Shown: piece after piece, positions 8,900 to 17,637 of the stretch
How positions within the stretch are numbered: position 1 is the first letter of the stretch
Layout of the letters: the number at the start of each line of letters is the position of its first letter
Assembly (NCBI RefSeq): GCF_000427625.1
Contig: NZ_KE386569.1
Location: 952,215 to 1,016,214 of the forward strand
DNA: 64,000 nucleotides
Direction of reading: 5' to 3'
DNA from: Methylobacter luteus IMV-B-3098
GTDB lineage: Bacteria > Pseudomonadota > Gammaproteobacteria > Methylococcales > Methylomonadaceae
Notes under the pieces: model-generated
Databases searched by the model: none
What the model saw: the letters and a program-made list of their open reading frames with translations, nothing else
Told to the model about the DNA's origin: nothing
Made by a program: the position numbers and the translations under genes

Positions 8900-9355
8900 T
8901 CGAATATCGATGTGGGCAACAAGACCATGCTCACTGTGTGCGGATTGGAAGAGGGCGCCAGATATTATTTCGCGGTGAAGGCCTATGATGCGGGCCGGAA
9001 AACCGAGAGTGATTATGCCGGCGAAGTCAGTAAGACAGTGTCTGCCGCAACGTCACTGGCGGCGGATTTCATCGTCAGTACAACAAGCGGCGATCCGGGG
9101 TTAGTGGTGAATTTTACACCGCTCAACAGTGGAGCAGCCACAAGCTGGAAATGGGATTTTCCCGGTTCAAACACGCCTACCGTCACGAACTCAACTGCCA
9201 GGGATGCCACCGCAACCTATTCGAGCCCGGGGACATACAGTGTAAGTCTGACGGTAACCGGACCCAATGAAACTGTCGCCAAAACCAAGGCGAACCTGAT
9301 TAACGTGAAGGCTACAGGCGGAACTACCAAAGGAATCAATCGAAGGCATGACTGA
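8711..9355 (+). CDS. Secreted FN3 / PKD-domain protein
   Basis: A 214-residue exported protein. Residues 1-33 are the signal peptide, about 34-115 one FN3 domain (nearly the same as in the 832-2418 protein) and about 122-205 a PKD domain with SWKWDFPG and a YSSPGTYSVSLTVTG closing strand. After the PKD domain only GGTTKGINRRHD remains. The GGTT start of the linker is recognisable from the paralogue, so a longer multi-domain protein may have been cut short here. ATG 8711 is preserved by AGGAGG six bases upstream, contributed by the glycosyltransferase remnant. No sorting signal or membrane anchor is visible, so release to the medium is likely. Confidence 0.8.
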   Translation: MNNYFTSTSLRELFPRLGPAGLALFLCSGPLFAANVNLAWDASRSANVGGYIVSYGEASGKYTSNIDVGNKTMLTVCGLEEGARYYFAVKAYDAGRKTESDYAGEVSKTVSAATSLAADFIVSTTSGDPGLVVNFTPLNSGAATSWKWDFPGSNTPTVTNSTARDATATYSSPGTYSVSLTVTGPNETVAKTKANLINVKATGGTTKGINRRHD

Positions 9356-9773
9356 TCAATTCTGGAGTAAGGCAAGTGCGGACGCGTACGCCGTTGTGGC
9401 CTTTTGCATGGCTGTAGATCAGGTCATTACGTGACACTACTTAGGTATTGGTACCCATTGTAAGGTTGAGCAAGAATAAAGAATAATGATTATCGAGTAA
9501 CGTACCTATAGACTGGACGACTAGGTTAGACCGCTAGAGTATAAATGGATAAGTTCGTGAAGTTAAAACATTTTTTCTGAAAAAATTTTGACAATGCCGT
9601 GGCCCAGTTCAGTAAAAAAGGCAAGAAAATGAATATCAGAAAAAGATCGGGAGTGTAACGGCCCGGAGCCGAATGCCATATCGTTAAATTTCAGTCGATA
9701 ACTTGGCTTTGTATCTATAAACGAAAGTAGTTTGGCTTTTCATCTATAAATGAAAATAAACGAAGGAGTTTAT
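9356..9773. other. Intergenic region upstream of the VPEID-CTERM gene
   Basis: About 420 bases with no gene. Two copies of a 20-base imperfect direct repeat (TTTGGCTTT-ATCTATAAA-GAAA) lie at about 9703-9726 and 9731-9754, immediately before the ribosome binding site of the next gene. They could be tandem regulator sites or a duplicated promoter segment. Confidence 0.4.
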
Positions 9774-10157
9774 ATGAATATTCGACAAACATTATTAGCG
9801 GGTATAACGGTTATGTTTTTAACTACAGGCAATGCCTGGGCTCATGCGGATAACGATGCAAACCATGAGTCGAATTGGTTCTCTCGATCGACACTTGTAC
9901 ATTTTTGGCAGCATAAGCTGAGTTCCTGGCACCATAAGATACATGTCTGGCGTAATAAGATGTGGTTGATTGGGGATTATGAGCCGAAGCATTCTTATGC
10001 ATCTACAGTTAACGGTGGAGGTACAGGCGGAGTTACAGTTGGAGGCACACGCGGCGTCGCTCCCGAAATTGATGCCGCATCCGGAACCAGTGCGATCGCT
10101 TTGCTAACCGGCGTTTTATTGCTGGCGGGCGAAAGGTTACGGTCCCGACGTGTTTAA
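9774..10157 (+). CDS. VPEID-CTERM sorting-domain protein, exosortase E substrate
   Basis: A 127-residue exported protein. A signal peptide ending NAWA precedes a His/Trp-rich stretch (LVHFWQHKLSSWHHKIHVW) and a Gly/Thr linker. The C-terminal tail has the tripartite sorting signal: APEID, then a hydrophobic helix (AIALLTGVLLLAG) and a basic end (RLRSRRV). This matches the VPEID-CTERM class, a known variant of PEP-CTERM signals handled by exosortase E. GAAGGAG lies six bases before the ATG. The gene directly downstream encodes that exosortase, which strongly supports the pairing. The mature protein would be cut at the PEID motif and attached to, or released at, the cell surface; its function is unknown. 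Confidence 0.88.
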   Translation: MNIRQTLLAGITVMFLTTGNAWAHADNDANHESNWFSRSTLVHFWQHKLSSWHHKIHVWRNKMWLIGDYEPKHSYASTVNGGGTGGVTVGGTRGVAPEIDAASGTSAIALLTGVLLLAGERLRSRRV

Positions 10158-10180
10158 CATTTTTTAGTCTTGAGCGTTAA

Positions 10181-10220
10181 ACCGGATCAGATAGTCATAT
10201 TCTGATCCGGTACTTTTTAC
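10181..10220 (+). terminator. Intrinsic terminator after the VPEID-CTERM gene
   Basis: A perfect 10-bp stem (ACCGGATCAG at 10181-10190 with CTGATCCGGT at 10202-10211) around an 11-base loop is followed by ACTTTTTACTTT. It lies 24 bases after the stop codon and seven bases before the exosortase start, so exosortase expression must be reduced relative to its substrate or use a promoter inside this gap. Confidence 0.8.
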
Positions 10221-10227
10221 TTTAGCG

Positions 10228-11904
10228 ATGATTTCTGACTATGTAATGCAATTTCAAGTAATCGCAACCTCGAAGCGATTAGCGATTCGCTGGTTGTTGC
10301 TTTTCACTGTCGTGGCGTTCGAACTCATAGCGATGACCGCCCGGTATGAAGTGTCTCCATTTTTAGCGAATGATGCCAGTTGGTCAGCGCGCCTGTTCTA
10401 CTCCTCGAAAGAGATCTGGACGTTAAGCCTCTGGATTAGCGGCGCTTGTCTCCTTATCTTCAGTCCTCGGATCAGGAGTATCATCAGCGATTTACGAAAG
10501 CACTCAAGCAGGCATCGCTGGTTGATGTGGCTGGCTTTCCACGTTCTTTCTTTCGCCTCGTTCGCGGTTGTTACCGCACTTATATTCACAACGCCAATTA
10601 ATCCCGCTCATCTCTCTGCTCCCTGGTTTTATGGCTGGATTGCGTTGTTAAGCGCAACTCTGTTGCTGTGGCTGTTTGCTCTTGCTCCCGGTTCTTTCTG
10701 GTTGCGACTGATCCGCCAGGAACATAAGACGCTGCTCATAGGCTGTCTGCTGGGAATAGGCGCCTGGATGCTCATGGGGATGCTCAATCGACAAGAAGCC
10801 CCGCTTGGTCAAAAAGAATTTTGGAATTCTCTGTCCATGCCTACTTTACAGCTCGTCCATGCCATGCTCGGCTGGGTTTATTCCGACCTCGTCTATCAGC
10901 CGGAGGGGTTCTTGTTGGGCACCGCCTCTTTCCAGGTTAAAATCAGTTATGCCTGTTCAGGTATAGAAGGCATTTCGCTGATTACTATATTTCTTGTGAT
11001 CTATCTTTGGTTATTTCGCAAGAACCTGCGCTTTCCGCAGTGCTTCTGGCTTTTTCCTCTCGGTATAACAGTCATCTGGTTAGCCAACGCCGTGCGCATC
11101 GCCATGCTGATTGCGATCGGGGCATCCTTTTCTCCGGAGGTGGCGCTACAGGGGTTTCACGCACAGGCCGGCTGGATAGCCTTTACCTTGATTGCCCTCG
11201 GGGCGATTGCCTTGTCGAACCGAATGCAGTTTTTTGCTATTACCGAGCCAATCTTTCCAGTTGAGAGAACCCGTAAACCTCTTGCCGTCGCTTTGCTCGT
11301 TCCCTTATTGGTTCTGATGGCTGCCTCAATGCTGACGTCAGCTTTCTCCAGCGGCTTTAACGAGCTATATCCCTTACGTGTGACGGCTATCGCCGTGGTG
11401 CTTTACTACTTCCGCAAGGCCTATAATGGCCTCGGTTGGCAATGCTCCTGGCAGGCGCCGGCAATCGGGACTGCCGTGTTTCTGGTCTGGATGTTACTGG
11501 AGCCCGATGCCGACAGCAGCCAGACCGCGTTATCACAAGGCTTGGCGGAACTTACAAGCGGATCGGCAGCGGTCTGGCTGATTTTTCGTGTGCTCGGCTC
11601 GGTAATCGCCGTGCCTTTGGCTGAGGAACTTGCTTTCCGCGGGTACTTAATTCGTAAGTTGGTTGCGAAAGACTTCGAAAATGTACCGCTTGGGCAGTTC
11701 TCATGGTTTTCATTCATGCTCACATCCATACTTTTCGGATTACTGCATGAGCGCTGGGTTGCCGGGACCTTGGCCGGAATGGGTTATGCTTTGGCTCTAT
11801 ACCGCCGCGGGCAGCTTGGCGATGCCGTTATTGCCCATATGACGACTAACGCGTTGATTGCCATTTTTGTCCTGACTCAGGCGAAATGGTCATTATGGTC
11901 TTAA
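10228..11904 (+). CDS. xrtE: Exosortase E/protease (VPEID-CTERM system)
   Basis: A 558-residue polytopic inner-membrane protein with two parts. Residues about 1-340 are an exosortase with the expected triad: Cys243 in YACSGIEG, Arg290 in ANAVRIAML and His311 in FHAQAGW. Residues about 350-558 are a CPBP/CAAX-type intramembrane protease with EELAFRGYL (Glu466-Glu467, Arg471), a FGLLHERW segment and a final H--TN motif. The fusion of these two domains is diagnostic of exosortase E. It cleaves the VPEID motif of exported proteins and transfers or processes the product at the membrane. The only substrate in the window is the gene just upstream. The ATG lacks a clear ribosome binding site. Confidence 0.9.
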   Translation: MISDYVMQFQVIATSKRLAIRWLLLFTVVAFELIAMTARYEVSPFLANDASWSARLFYSSKEIWTLSLWISGACLLIFSPRIRSIISDLRKHSSRHRWLMWLAFHVLSFASFAVVTALIFTTPINPAHLSAPWFYGWIALLSATLLLWLFALAPGSFWLRLIRQEHKTLLIGCLLGIGAWMLMGMLNRQEAPLGQKEFWNSLSMPTLQLVHAMLGWVYSDLVYQPEGFLLGTASFQVKISYACSGIEGISLITIFLVIYLWLFRKNLRFPQCFWLFPLGITVIWLANAVRIAMLIAIGASFSPEVALQGFHAQAGWIAFTLIALGAIALSNRMQFFAITEPIFPVERTRKPLAVALLVPLLVLMAASMLTSAFSSGFNELYPLRVTAIAVVLYYFRKAYNGLGWQCSWQAPAIGTAVFLVWMLLEPDADSSQTALSQGLAELTSGSAAVWLIFRVLGSVIAVPLAEELAFRGYLIRKLVAKDFENVPLGQFSWFSFMLTSILFGLLHERWVAGTLAGMGYALALYRRGQLGDAVIAHMTTNALIAIFVLTQAKWSLWS

Positions 11905-12216
11905 AGGATGATGAAGATAGAGATGATAAAGCTCTGTCGCACAATTGCTGATTTGAATAATATTGCCGATCAGGACTGTCGGGTTTATCAGCAAAACTAC
12001 AAAAAACGATGGTGTTGAAATAGTGCGCATGATGAGAAGGGGAGTGGTTCATTGATAAAGAGAAGTTGGCTTACAGCAATTTGCCGCTCTTGCAGGATGA
12101 GTTTTTCTGCAATAAAGCTACTTGTGGCCTATCGATTATTTGCATCAGAGTCCCTTGAAAATCATCGAAATACATAAACTTTTTCACGCCATCTCCACAA
12201 TTTTGAGTATAACGCT
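11905..12216. other. Intergenic region between xrtE and lhgO
   Basis: About 310 bases with no gene or repeat that I can support. The promoter for the oxidase at 12217 is presumably here but no box is clear. Confidence 0.35.
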
Positions 12217-13413
12217 ATGGGCACACAAAGAACCTTTCTCATTATCGGCGGCGGTTTGGTCGGGTTGGCAACTGCCTATCGGTTACTGGAACGGTTCCCG
12301 CTGGCGCGCATCACCCTGCTTGAGAAAGAAGCGGCCGTCGGCGCGCACCAGAGTACGCACAACAGCGGCGTATTGCATGCAGGACTCTATTATGCGCCCG
12401 GCTCAGCCAAAGCGAAACTGGCCGTCGTCGGCATTCGGCAAATGACGGAATTTTGCCGTACGGAAGGCATCCCGCATGAAATATGCGGCAAACTCGTTGT
12501 GGCCGTGACGGCCGAAGAACTGCCGCGACTGGACGAATTGCTCCGGCGCGGCATCGCCAATGGACTGCAAGGGCTGCGGAAAATCGAAGCGGCTGAAATC
12601 CGAAAAATCGAGCCCTATGTCAATGGCATTGCTGCTGTGCACGTGCCGGAAGAAGGCATTGTCGATTACCGGCAGGTCTGTGATCGACTGGCAGCGCGTA
12701 TTCAGGAACGAGGAGGGCGCATTGTCACAGGTGCCAGGGTTGCAGGCCTCGAACGCAAAGCCGGCGCTTGGGTCGCCGCTACGAAAACGGAAGAATTCGA
12801 TGCCGATTTCCTGATCAACTGCACCGGGTTGCACTGCGACCTCGTGGCTAAGATGGCAGGCGAGCCGCGAGATGTAAGAATTGTTCCGTTTCGCGGTGAA
12901 TATTACCATCTCAAGCCAGAGGCCCGGCATCTGGTAAAAAACCTGGTTTACCCGGTGCCCAATCCGCAATTTCCATTCCTTGGCGTTCATTTCACGCGGA
13001 TGATTCAGGGCGGCGTGGAGGCCGGTCCGAATGCGGTTCTTGCTTTTGCGCGCGAAGGCTATCAATTAACGAAATTCGACCTCCGTGATATGTTGGATAT
13101 GCTTCTTTTTCCAGGACTGTGGCGTTTTCTCCGTCAATATCCTGCCATGACCTGCTCGGAACTGATCCAGTCGTTCAGCAAGACGCAATTTTGCCGTGCA
13201 CTACAACGGCTTGTGCCTGACATTCGTATCGCTGACCTTGCGCCCGGAGGCGCGGGCGTTCGCGCGCAAGCGATGATGCCTACAGGGAAGCTGGTGGATG
13301 ACTTTCATCTGGTGGTCCGTCAGGATGCCTTGCACGTCCTTAACGCGCCAAGTCCTGCTGCTACAGCTTCACTGGCAATTGGCGAACACATTGTCAGGCA
13401 GTTGCCGATTTAA
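12217..13413 (+). CDS. lhgO: L-2-hydroxyglutarate oxidase
   Basis: A 398-residue FAD enzyme oxidising L-2-hydroxyglutarate to 2-oxoglutarate, feeding electrons to the membrane quinone pool. The Rossmann motif IIGGGLVGLATAYRLL (residues about 8-23) is followed by LEKE and the family hallmark HQSTHNSGVLHAGLYYAPGS. Later landmarks are VPEEGIVDYRQVC, the FRGEYY segment and the C-terminal APGGAGVRAQAM. Length agrees with the usual about 395-420 residues. It appears to be a single gene with no ribosome binding site of note; the flanking genes belong to other functions. It removes a by-product of lysine/glutarate or promiscuous dehydrogenase activity. Confidence 0.88.
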   Translation: MGTQRTFLIIGGGLVGLATAYRLLERFPLARITLLEKEAAVGAHQSTHNSGVLHAGLYYAPGSAKAKLAVVGIRQMTEFCRTEGIPHEICGKLVVAVTAEELPRLDELLRRGIANGLQGLRKIEAAEIRKIEPYVNGIAAVHVPEEGIVDYRQVCDRLAARIQERGGRIVTGARVAGLERKAGAWVAATKTEEFDADFLINCTGLHCDLVAKMAGEPRDVRIVPFRGEYYHLKPEARHLVKNLVYPVPNPQFPFLGVHFTRMIQGGVEAGPNAVLAFAREGYQLTKFDLRDMLDMLLFPGLWRFLRQYPAMTCSELIQSFSKTQFCRALQRLVPDIRIADLAPGGAGVRAQAMMPTGKLVDDFHLVVRQDALHVLNAPSPAATASLAIGEHIVRQLPI

Positions 13414-13702
13414 AGAGCCGGGTAGAGTTGCTGGATGGAACATTCATTCGATAAGCCGCTGGAAAGAAATAACTCTCTTCCGGTAAAGATGATAAGCTTA
13501 TGATGGAAGTTAGGGTTGCAATTAAAATGTAGGTTGGGAATATTGGCTATGCCTCGATCCCTGGAAAAGAAGAAGCTATTGCGGTTAGGTAAGATGTTTA
13601 AGTGCCGGTTTTTCATCCGGTTAGTGGTTTGAAGTTTTTCAACTCAGTTTAGTGGTCAATATATATTGATGAGTTAACGTAACGGTTTGGGAGAACAAGC
13701 AA

Positions 13703-14302
13703 ATGAACACATTCACCTTGAAGAGTTTGATATTTCCATATTATAAAGGCAGTCTCTTGACTTTCTTTTTCGGTTGCATACTTTGGCTGCCTGGCCAGGC
13801 TTTAGCCCTGGCGAATGACAATTACCGCCTTAATCCGGGCGACAAATTGGAAATTACCGTTTGGGAAGAGGAAAAGTTAAAACAGAATGTAGTGGTGCTG
13901 CCGGATGGCACAGTTTCTTTTCCCTTGGTCGGACATGTCGCCGCAGCCGGTAAAACAACCGAGGAGTTAGTCAGTTTGTTACGGGAACGTCTTAGAAAGT
14001 TTATCCCTGACTCTGAAGTAAACGTCAGGTTGCTTGCCGCAGCTGGCAATATGATCTATGTGACCGGCGAGGTTGCCCATCCGGGAGCATTCGTGATGAC
14101 AAGGCCCACAGATGTGATGCAAGCCTTGAGCATGGCTGGCGGACTAACAGAATTTGCCAAAAAAAACAGCATTATCGTGTTGAGGCGTGAAGCAGACGGT
14201 CAAGCTAAATCCTTTCCTTTCGAGTACGGTGATGTTGAAGACGGCGAAAATATAGAGTCGAATATTTTATTGCAAAGCGGCGATACTATTGTTGCGCCCT
14301 GA
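13703..14302 (+). CDS. Polysaccharide export protein (Wza-like, exosortase-linked type)
   Basis: A 199-residue exported protein. A signal peptide (about 1-37, ending ALA) precedes the Poly_export/BexD domain (about 42-125: YRLNPGDKLEITVWEEEKL, then LPDGTVSFPLVGHV) and a SLBB ligand-binding domain (about 128-199: YVTGEVAHPGAF, then LQSGDTIVAP). It has no lipobox, like the short exporters found in XrtA/EPS loci, and would form or assist the periplasmic or outer-membrane polysaccharide channel. GGGAG lies upstream of the ATG, and the next gene starts 17 bases later, so they form an operon. Confidence 0.87.
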   Translation: MNTFTLKSLIFPYYKGSLLTFFFGCILWLPGQALALANDNYRLNPGDKLEITVWEEEKLKQNVVVLPDGTVSFPLVGHVAAAGKTTEELVSLLRERLRKFIPDSEVNVRLLAAAGNMIYVTGEVAHPGAFVMTRPTDVMQALSMAGGLTEFAKKNSIIVLRREADGQAKSFPFEYGDVEDGENIESNILLQSGDTIVAP

Positions 14303-14319
14303 ACTAATTTAAGGAAAGC

Positions 14320-15678
14320 ATGTACTACAGACGAAAAATGGCAATGCTTGCGTTGGCCGGCATTGGTTTTGGAAAAGATATAGCCGCGGCCGAATGGGAA
14401 TTGACAGGCGATCTGGGGCAACAACTTGAGTACAACGACAATATTTCATTGAACACTGTTCGAAATGACTCTGTCGCTGGATACATTTTGATGCCCAGCG
14501 TACAAGCCAGCCGAAAAACGGGGGTATTGGATATTGCCTTTGATGGACAGGGAGATATTCGCCGTTATGACGATTCGCTTTGGGACTGTGATAACTATAG
14601 GCTAAGACTGAACAATGAGTATCGGACCAGGCGCAACGAGTTTGGTTTACGTGCTGAATACAACGTTAGCTGTTCCTATGCGCAACAAATCACGGATACA
14701 GGGTTGCTTGTGCCCAATAGTCAGTCTGAAGAGTATCTGGTGGCTCCCCAGTGGAACTGGCAGTGGACAGCCCGCGATCAGTTGGTTCTGAATGCTTTGT
14801 ACTCCAAGACAAGCTATAGCAACCCATCTAGCGGGATTGTTTCAGATGCTGACAACGTTTTCGCCAATTTCAGCGGCAATGATACCTACAGTGCCAGCCT
14901 GGGCGGGAATCATGAGTGGACTCGACGCTTTACCTCAACTGAAAGAATTTATTATTCCAATATCCAATACACGGGGTTGGACTCATCGATTCAAAATGCA
15001 TCGGCTCAAAATGAATCGACTCAACATCTGGTTGGTTTTGAACTGGGTGCGAATTATGTAATCAATCGCGAATGGGCCGTTAATGCTAGTGGGGGACCGG
15101 TATGGGTTGATGGTACCGGACAGAATTTAGTCGGCACTCTGCCGGCACAAGACTCTTCGTGGACTGTAGGCAGTAACGTCAATATCAATTTAAGTTATAA
15201 CGACAAACTGACTAAGTTCTCTACCGGTTATTCCAACTCTGTTGACCCGAGCGCCATCGGTCAAACGCTGCAAAATCACTCTGTCTTCGTTAAGTATTCT
15301 TATCAATTAACTCGGCATGTTCTGCTGGATCTCTCAGGCGATTTCATAAATAACCAATCGATCAACGGCAGTCAGTCGACCGGTAGCCAATTTGATCGTC
15401 TCTACTTCACTACGGCCGCCGGCATTGCCTGGGAGCCTACGAGAAACTGGCGGCTCAAGGGCAGCTACATATACAGCTGGCAGGATTACCAGCAAGACCT
15501 GGATGTGCAAAATTTCCAGAATCTGCAAGGTTTCCAGAATGTGGGAACGAGCGATTCTAATGCCGTGATGCTTTTTCTGAATTACTCTTGGGATGGAATC
15601 CGAAATTCCACTGGTAAAGGAACTGGAAAAGGAACTGGAAAAGAAACTGGAAAAGAAGTTAATCGTAATTATGAATAA
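14320..15678 (+). CDS. Outer-membrane beta-barrel protein of the EPS locus (EpsL-like)
   Basis: A 452-residue protein with a short signal sequence (cleavage near AAA-EW) and then alternating amphipathic strands rich in Tyr, Asn and Trp (LEYNDNISLN, YRLRLNNEYRTRRNEFGLRA, and so on), with a barrel-like end (VMLFLNYSWDG). Proteins of this type follow the export protein in exosortase-type EPS loci and are thought to pass the polymer through the outer membrane. After the last strand comes an unusual tail of GTGK units coded by a 12-nt repeat (about 15602-15655). Such a hydrophilic C-terminal extension is unusual, because barrels usually end on an aromatic residue. AAGGAA lies six bases from the ATG. 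Confidence 0.75.
   Translation: MYYRRKMAMLALAGIGFGKDIAAAEWELTGDLGQQLEYNDNISLNTVRNDSVAGYILMPSVQASRKTGVLDIAFDGQGDIRRYDDSLWDCDNYRLRLNNEYRTRRNEFGLRAEYNVSCSYAQQITDTGLLVPNSQSEEYLVAPQWNWQWTARDQLVLNALYSKTSYSNPSSGIVSDADNVFANFSGNDTYSASLGGNHEWTRRFTSTERIYYSNIQYTGLDSSIQNASAQNESTQHLVGFELGANYVINREWAVNASGGPVWVDGTGQNLVGTLPAQDSSWTVGSNVNINLSYNDKLTKFSTGYSNSVDPSAIGQTLQNHSVFVKYSYQLTRHVLLDLSGDFINNQSINGSQSTGSQFDRLYFTTAAGIAWEPTRNWRLKGSYIYSWQDYQQDLDVQNFQNLQGFQNVGTSDSNAVMLFLNYSWDGIRNSTGKGTGKGTGKETGKEVNRNYE
15602..15655 (+). repeat. 12-nt tandem repeat at the 3' end of the barrel gene
   Basis: Four to five copies of a unit close to GGAACTGGAAAA encode GTGK, GTGK and ETGK blocks just before the stop codon. It is in frame and can expand or contract without a frameshift. 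Confidence 0.75.
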
Positions 15679-15846
15679 ACATTATCAATGTTGCGCTTCA
15701 AATAATGTTGACACTGTTGCTAACAGCATTATCCCGTTTTCAGGATAAAAAAACATGCAAGGACTATTATCGGTCTCTATGCGTTTCGCCGGGTATTGTC
15801 TGCTTGGATTGTCAATCCTATTGCCGTTAGCGTTGCAGCCCGCAAA

Positions 15847-16962
15847 TCAACTAGCCGTTCGTTTCGTTATCGGCAGTCCCTTCAAAAATAGAAGCTTCCG
15901 GTTCACCAATGCGAAGCGATGCTTCAGCAACCGCAGACGGAACAGAATGGGCCTGGGCAGTAGCCTCGTGATGAGAAAAGTGCAATAAAAGTCTCCCTGC
16001 CTCGACTGCTTCAATTGTTGAAAGAAATAGAGCCGGCGGAAGAACCCGCTGTCGAGATATTTCCCCATCAGATGGTACTGTTTTCGCAAGCGCTCGACCT
16101 CTTGATGAGTCGATTCGAACACCTGTTCATCAATAAGCCCCTGGCTCTTCGCTGTCTGCAGATCCAGCAGGAAGGCCGCGTACATGGTTTCACGATTCCT
16201 GATGTCGCGCCGGAAACGCTGCTCGTTCTGTTCCAGGGCCTTGATGTCCAAACCGGACTGGTTCTTGCGGAGATACATATTGGTATCATGCAGGCGGTAC
16301 TTGACCAGCGGTTCATTGATATAAAACAGCCCATTTACCAGCACCGACCGGAATCCGATGACGTCATCCTCATGGACAATATCGTCTGGCAAGTTTCCGA
16401 ACGTGTTAAACAGGCTCTTGCAAAAGGCATGCGTGCAACCGAATAGGATCGGTTTGAGCGTTTTTGCATAGCAGACAGGATCGACCAGCTGAGCCATGAG
16501 TTGCCCCGGTTCGTACTTTTCTTCATTTTTGAAAACGGGATCGATCTCCTGACCATCGATATCGATCTGAATGAAGTCGGTGTGCAGCGAGGTGGCACGC
16601 CGCTCGGATTTTTCCCACGCCTCCCAGGAAACCAGGGTGCGCTGCGGCAGTGAAATGTCATCAGCAGCCTGAACAACAATAAATTCTCCGCTAGCCATTC
16701 CGACGACCGTATTGAAATGACCGCCTATGGAGCGACGCACGGGATTGCGGTTCAGCCTTATCTGATGTGGACCTTTGTAGCTTGCCGCCATCTCCTGCAT
16801 GATGGTAAACGTGTTGTCATCGGAGCAATCATCGGACAGAATAATCTCGAGGGGGGAATATGTTTGTGCAAGGGCTGCCTTGACCGCCTCGCGCACAAAC
16901 GGCTCTTGATTGCAGGCGAAGACGGCAAACGTTACCAGTGGTTTTTCAAAAGATCCGGTCAT
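15847..16962 (-). CDS. Family 2 glycosyltransferase
   Basis: A GT2 enzyme of about 371 residues on the strand opposite to the export genes. The N-terminal domain has KPLVTFAVFACNQEPFVREA, EIILSDDCSDDNT and the metal site VVQAADDISL. Next comes a HEDDVIGFRSVL acidic motif near the acceptor site, and the last 130 residues are helical and basic. The frame is open as far as a TTG at 17064, but the family signature begins only at about residue 40 of that long form, so I place the start at ATG 16962; no strong ribosome binding site supports either. It is convergent with the export/barrel pair and probably adds sugars to the same surface polymer. Confidence 0.82.
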   Translation of the reverse strand: MTGSFEKPLVTFAVFACNQEPFVREAVKAALAQTYSPLEIILSDDCSDDNTFTIMQEMAASYKGPHQIRLNRNPVRRSIGGHFNTVVGMASGEFIVVQAADDISLPQRTLVSWEAWEKSERRATSLHTDFIQIDIDGQEIDPVFKNEEKYEPGQLMAQLVDPVCYAKTLKPILFGCTHAFCKSLFNTFGNLPDDIVHEDDVIGFRSVLVNGLFYINEPLVKYRLHDTNMYLRKNQSGLDIKALEQNEQRFRRDIRNRETMYAAFLLDLQTAKSQGLIDEQVFESTHQEVERLRKQYHLMGKYLDSGFFRRLYFFQQLKQSRQGDFYCTFLITRLLPRPILFRLRLLKHRFALVNRKLLFLKGLPITKRTAS

Positions 16963-17064
16963 AAAAGGATTAGCCTCGGTTCGGGATTGGAGAAGAGTGC
17001 TAGTTTTGACCTGGTCGTCCTCCTTTAATCCGCCGCTTGCTTTTATAGGCGTTACGCCTACCAA

Positions 17065-17637
17065 AGGAGGTATAAGTGGACCTTCTTTATTTACATCAGT
17101 ACTGCATAACTTATACTAGATGGGCTATATAGGCACTAATTTTAAGGGTTTTTTAAGAACTCTTCTGTTCCATGTGATGACTGTCCGCTTTCTGCTGATA
17201 TATTGACGATATATTGGTCCTTCGGGAAGATCTTATGTGACTCTAAGCTGAGCTTAAGGTAAATCGAGAGTCACCCAACTGCTGGATTTTTTCGTGTTTA
17301 GTCTCATTGCTTCGTGAATTTCGTCTCTGACCTCCTTTGATTTGGGTTTAATGTTATGAATAACCGCAAACTCTTCATATAGTCGACATAGAAGTCTAAG
17401 GCTCGGCTTAAGAATGATTAACCACCGTTTGCTATTGAGATATGTGCAGTCGTATAGCCCGGAACTCAATACAGTTCGGATCGGCTCAATTAATAAAATC
17501 AGTTACGCACAATTGATAGGTATTAGTGCTTAAGTATTAGCGCTAATTGAATTAAACGTATAGTCAATCATACTGAAGCTCAATAGACATCTGTAAATAC
17601 GCCCGATCCGGGTTACAACCTTGCAGGAGGTCAAAAA
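17065..17637. other. Intergenic region with weak open frames
   Basis: About 570 bases. A near-palindrome (TAGGCGTTACGCCTA, 17046-17060) lies at its left edge, followed by a strong AGGAGG at 17065-17070 on the plus strand, but the GTG after it opens only 18 codons. A 71-codon minus-strand frame at 17254-17469 starts with TTG, lacks a ribosome binding site and matches nothing I know. I find no supportable gene. Confidence 0.35.

Noticed and set aside
17076..17132. 18-codon frame after a perfect AGGAGG (17065-17070)
   Set aside because: Too short to judge. The AGGAGG may only be chance, since the complementary strand lies in the 5' part of the adjacent glycosyltransferase frame.
17254..17469. 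71-codon minus-strand frame starting with TTG
   Set aside because: No ribosome binding site, non-standard start and no match to any family I know.
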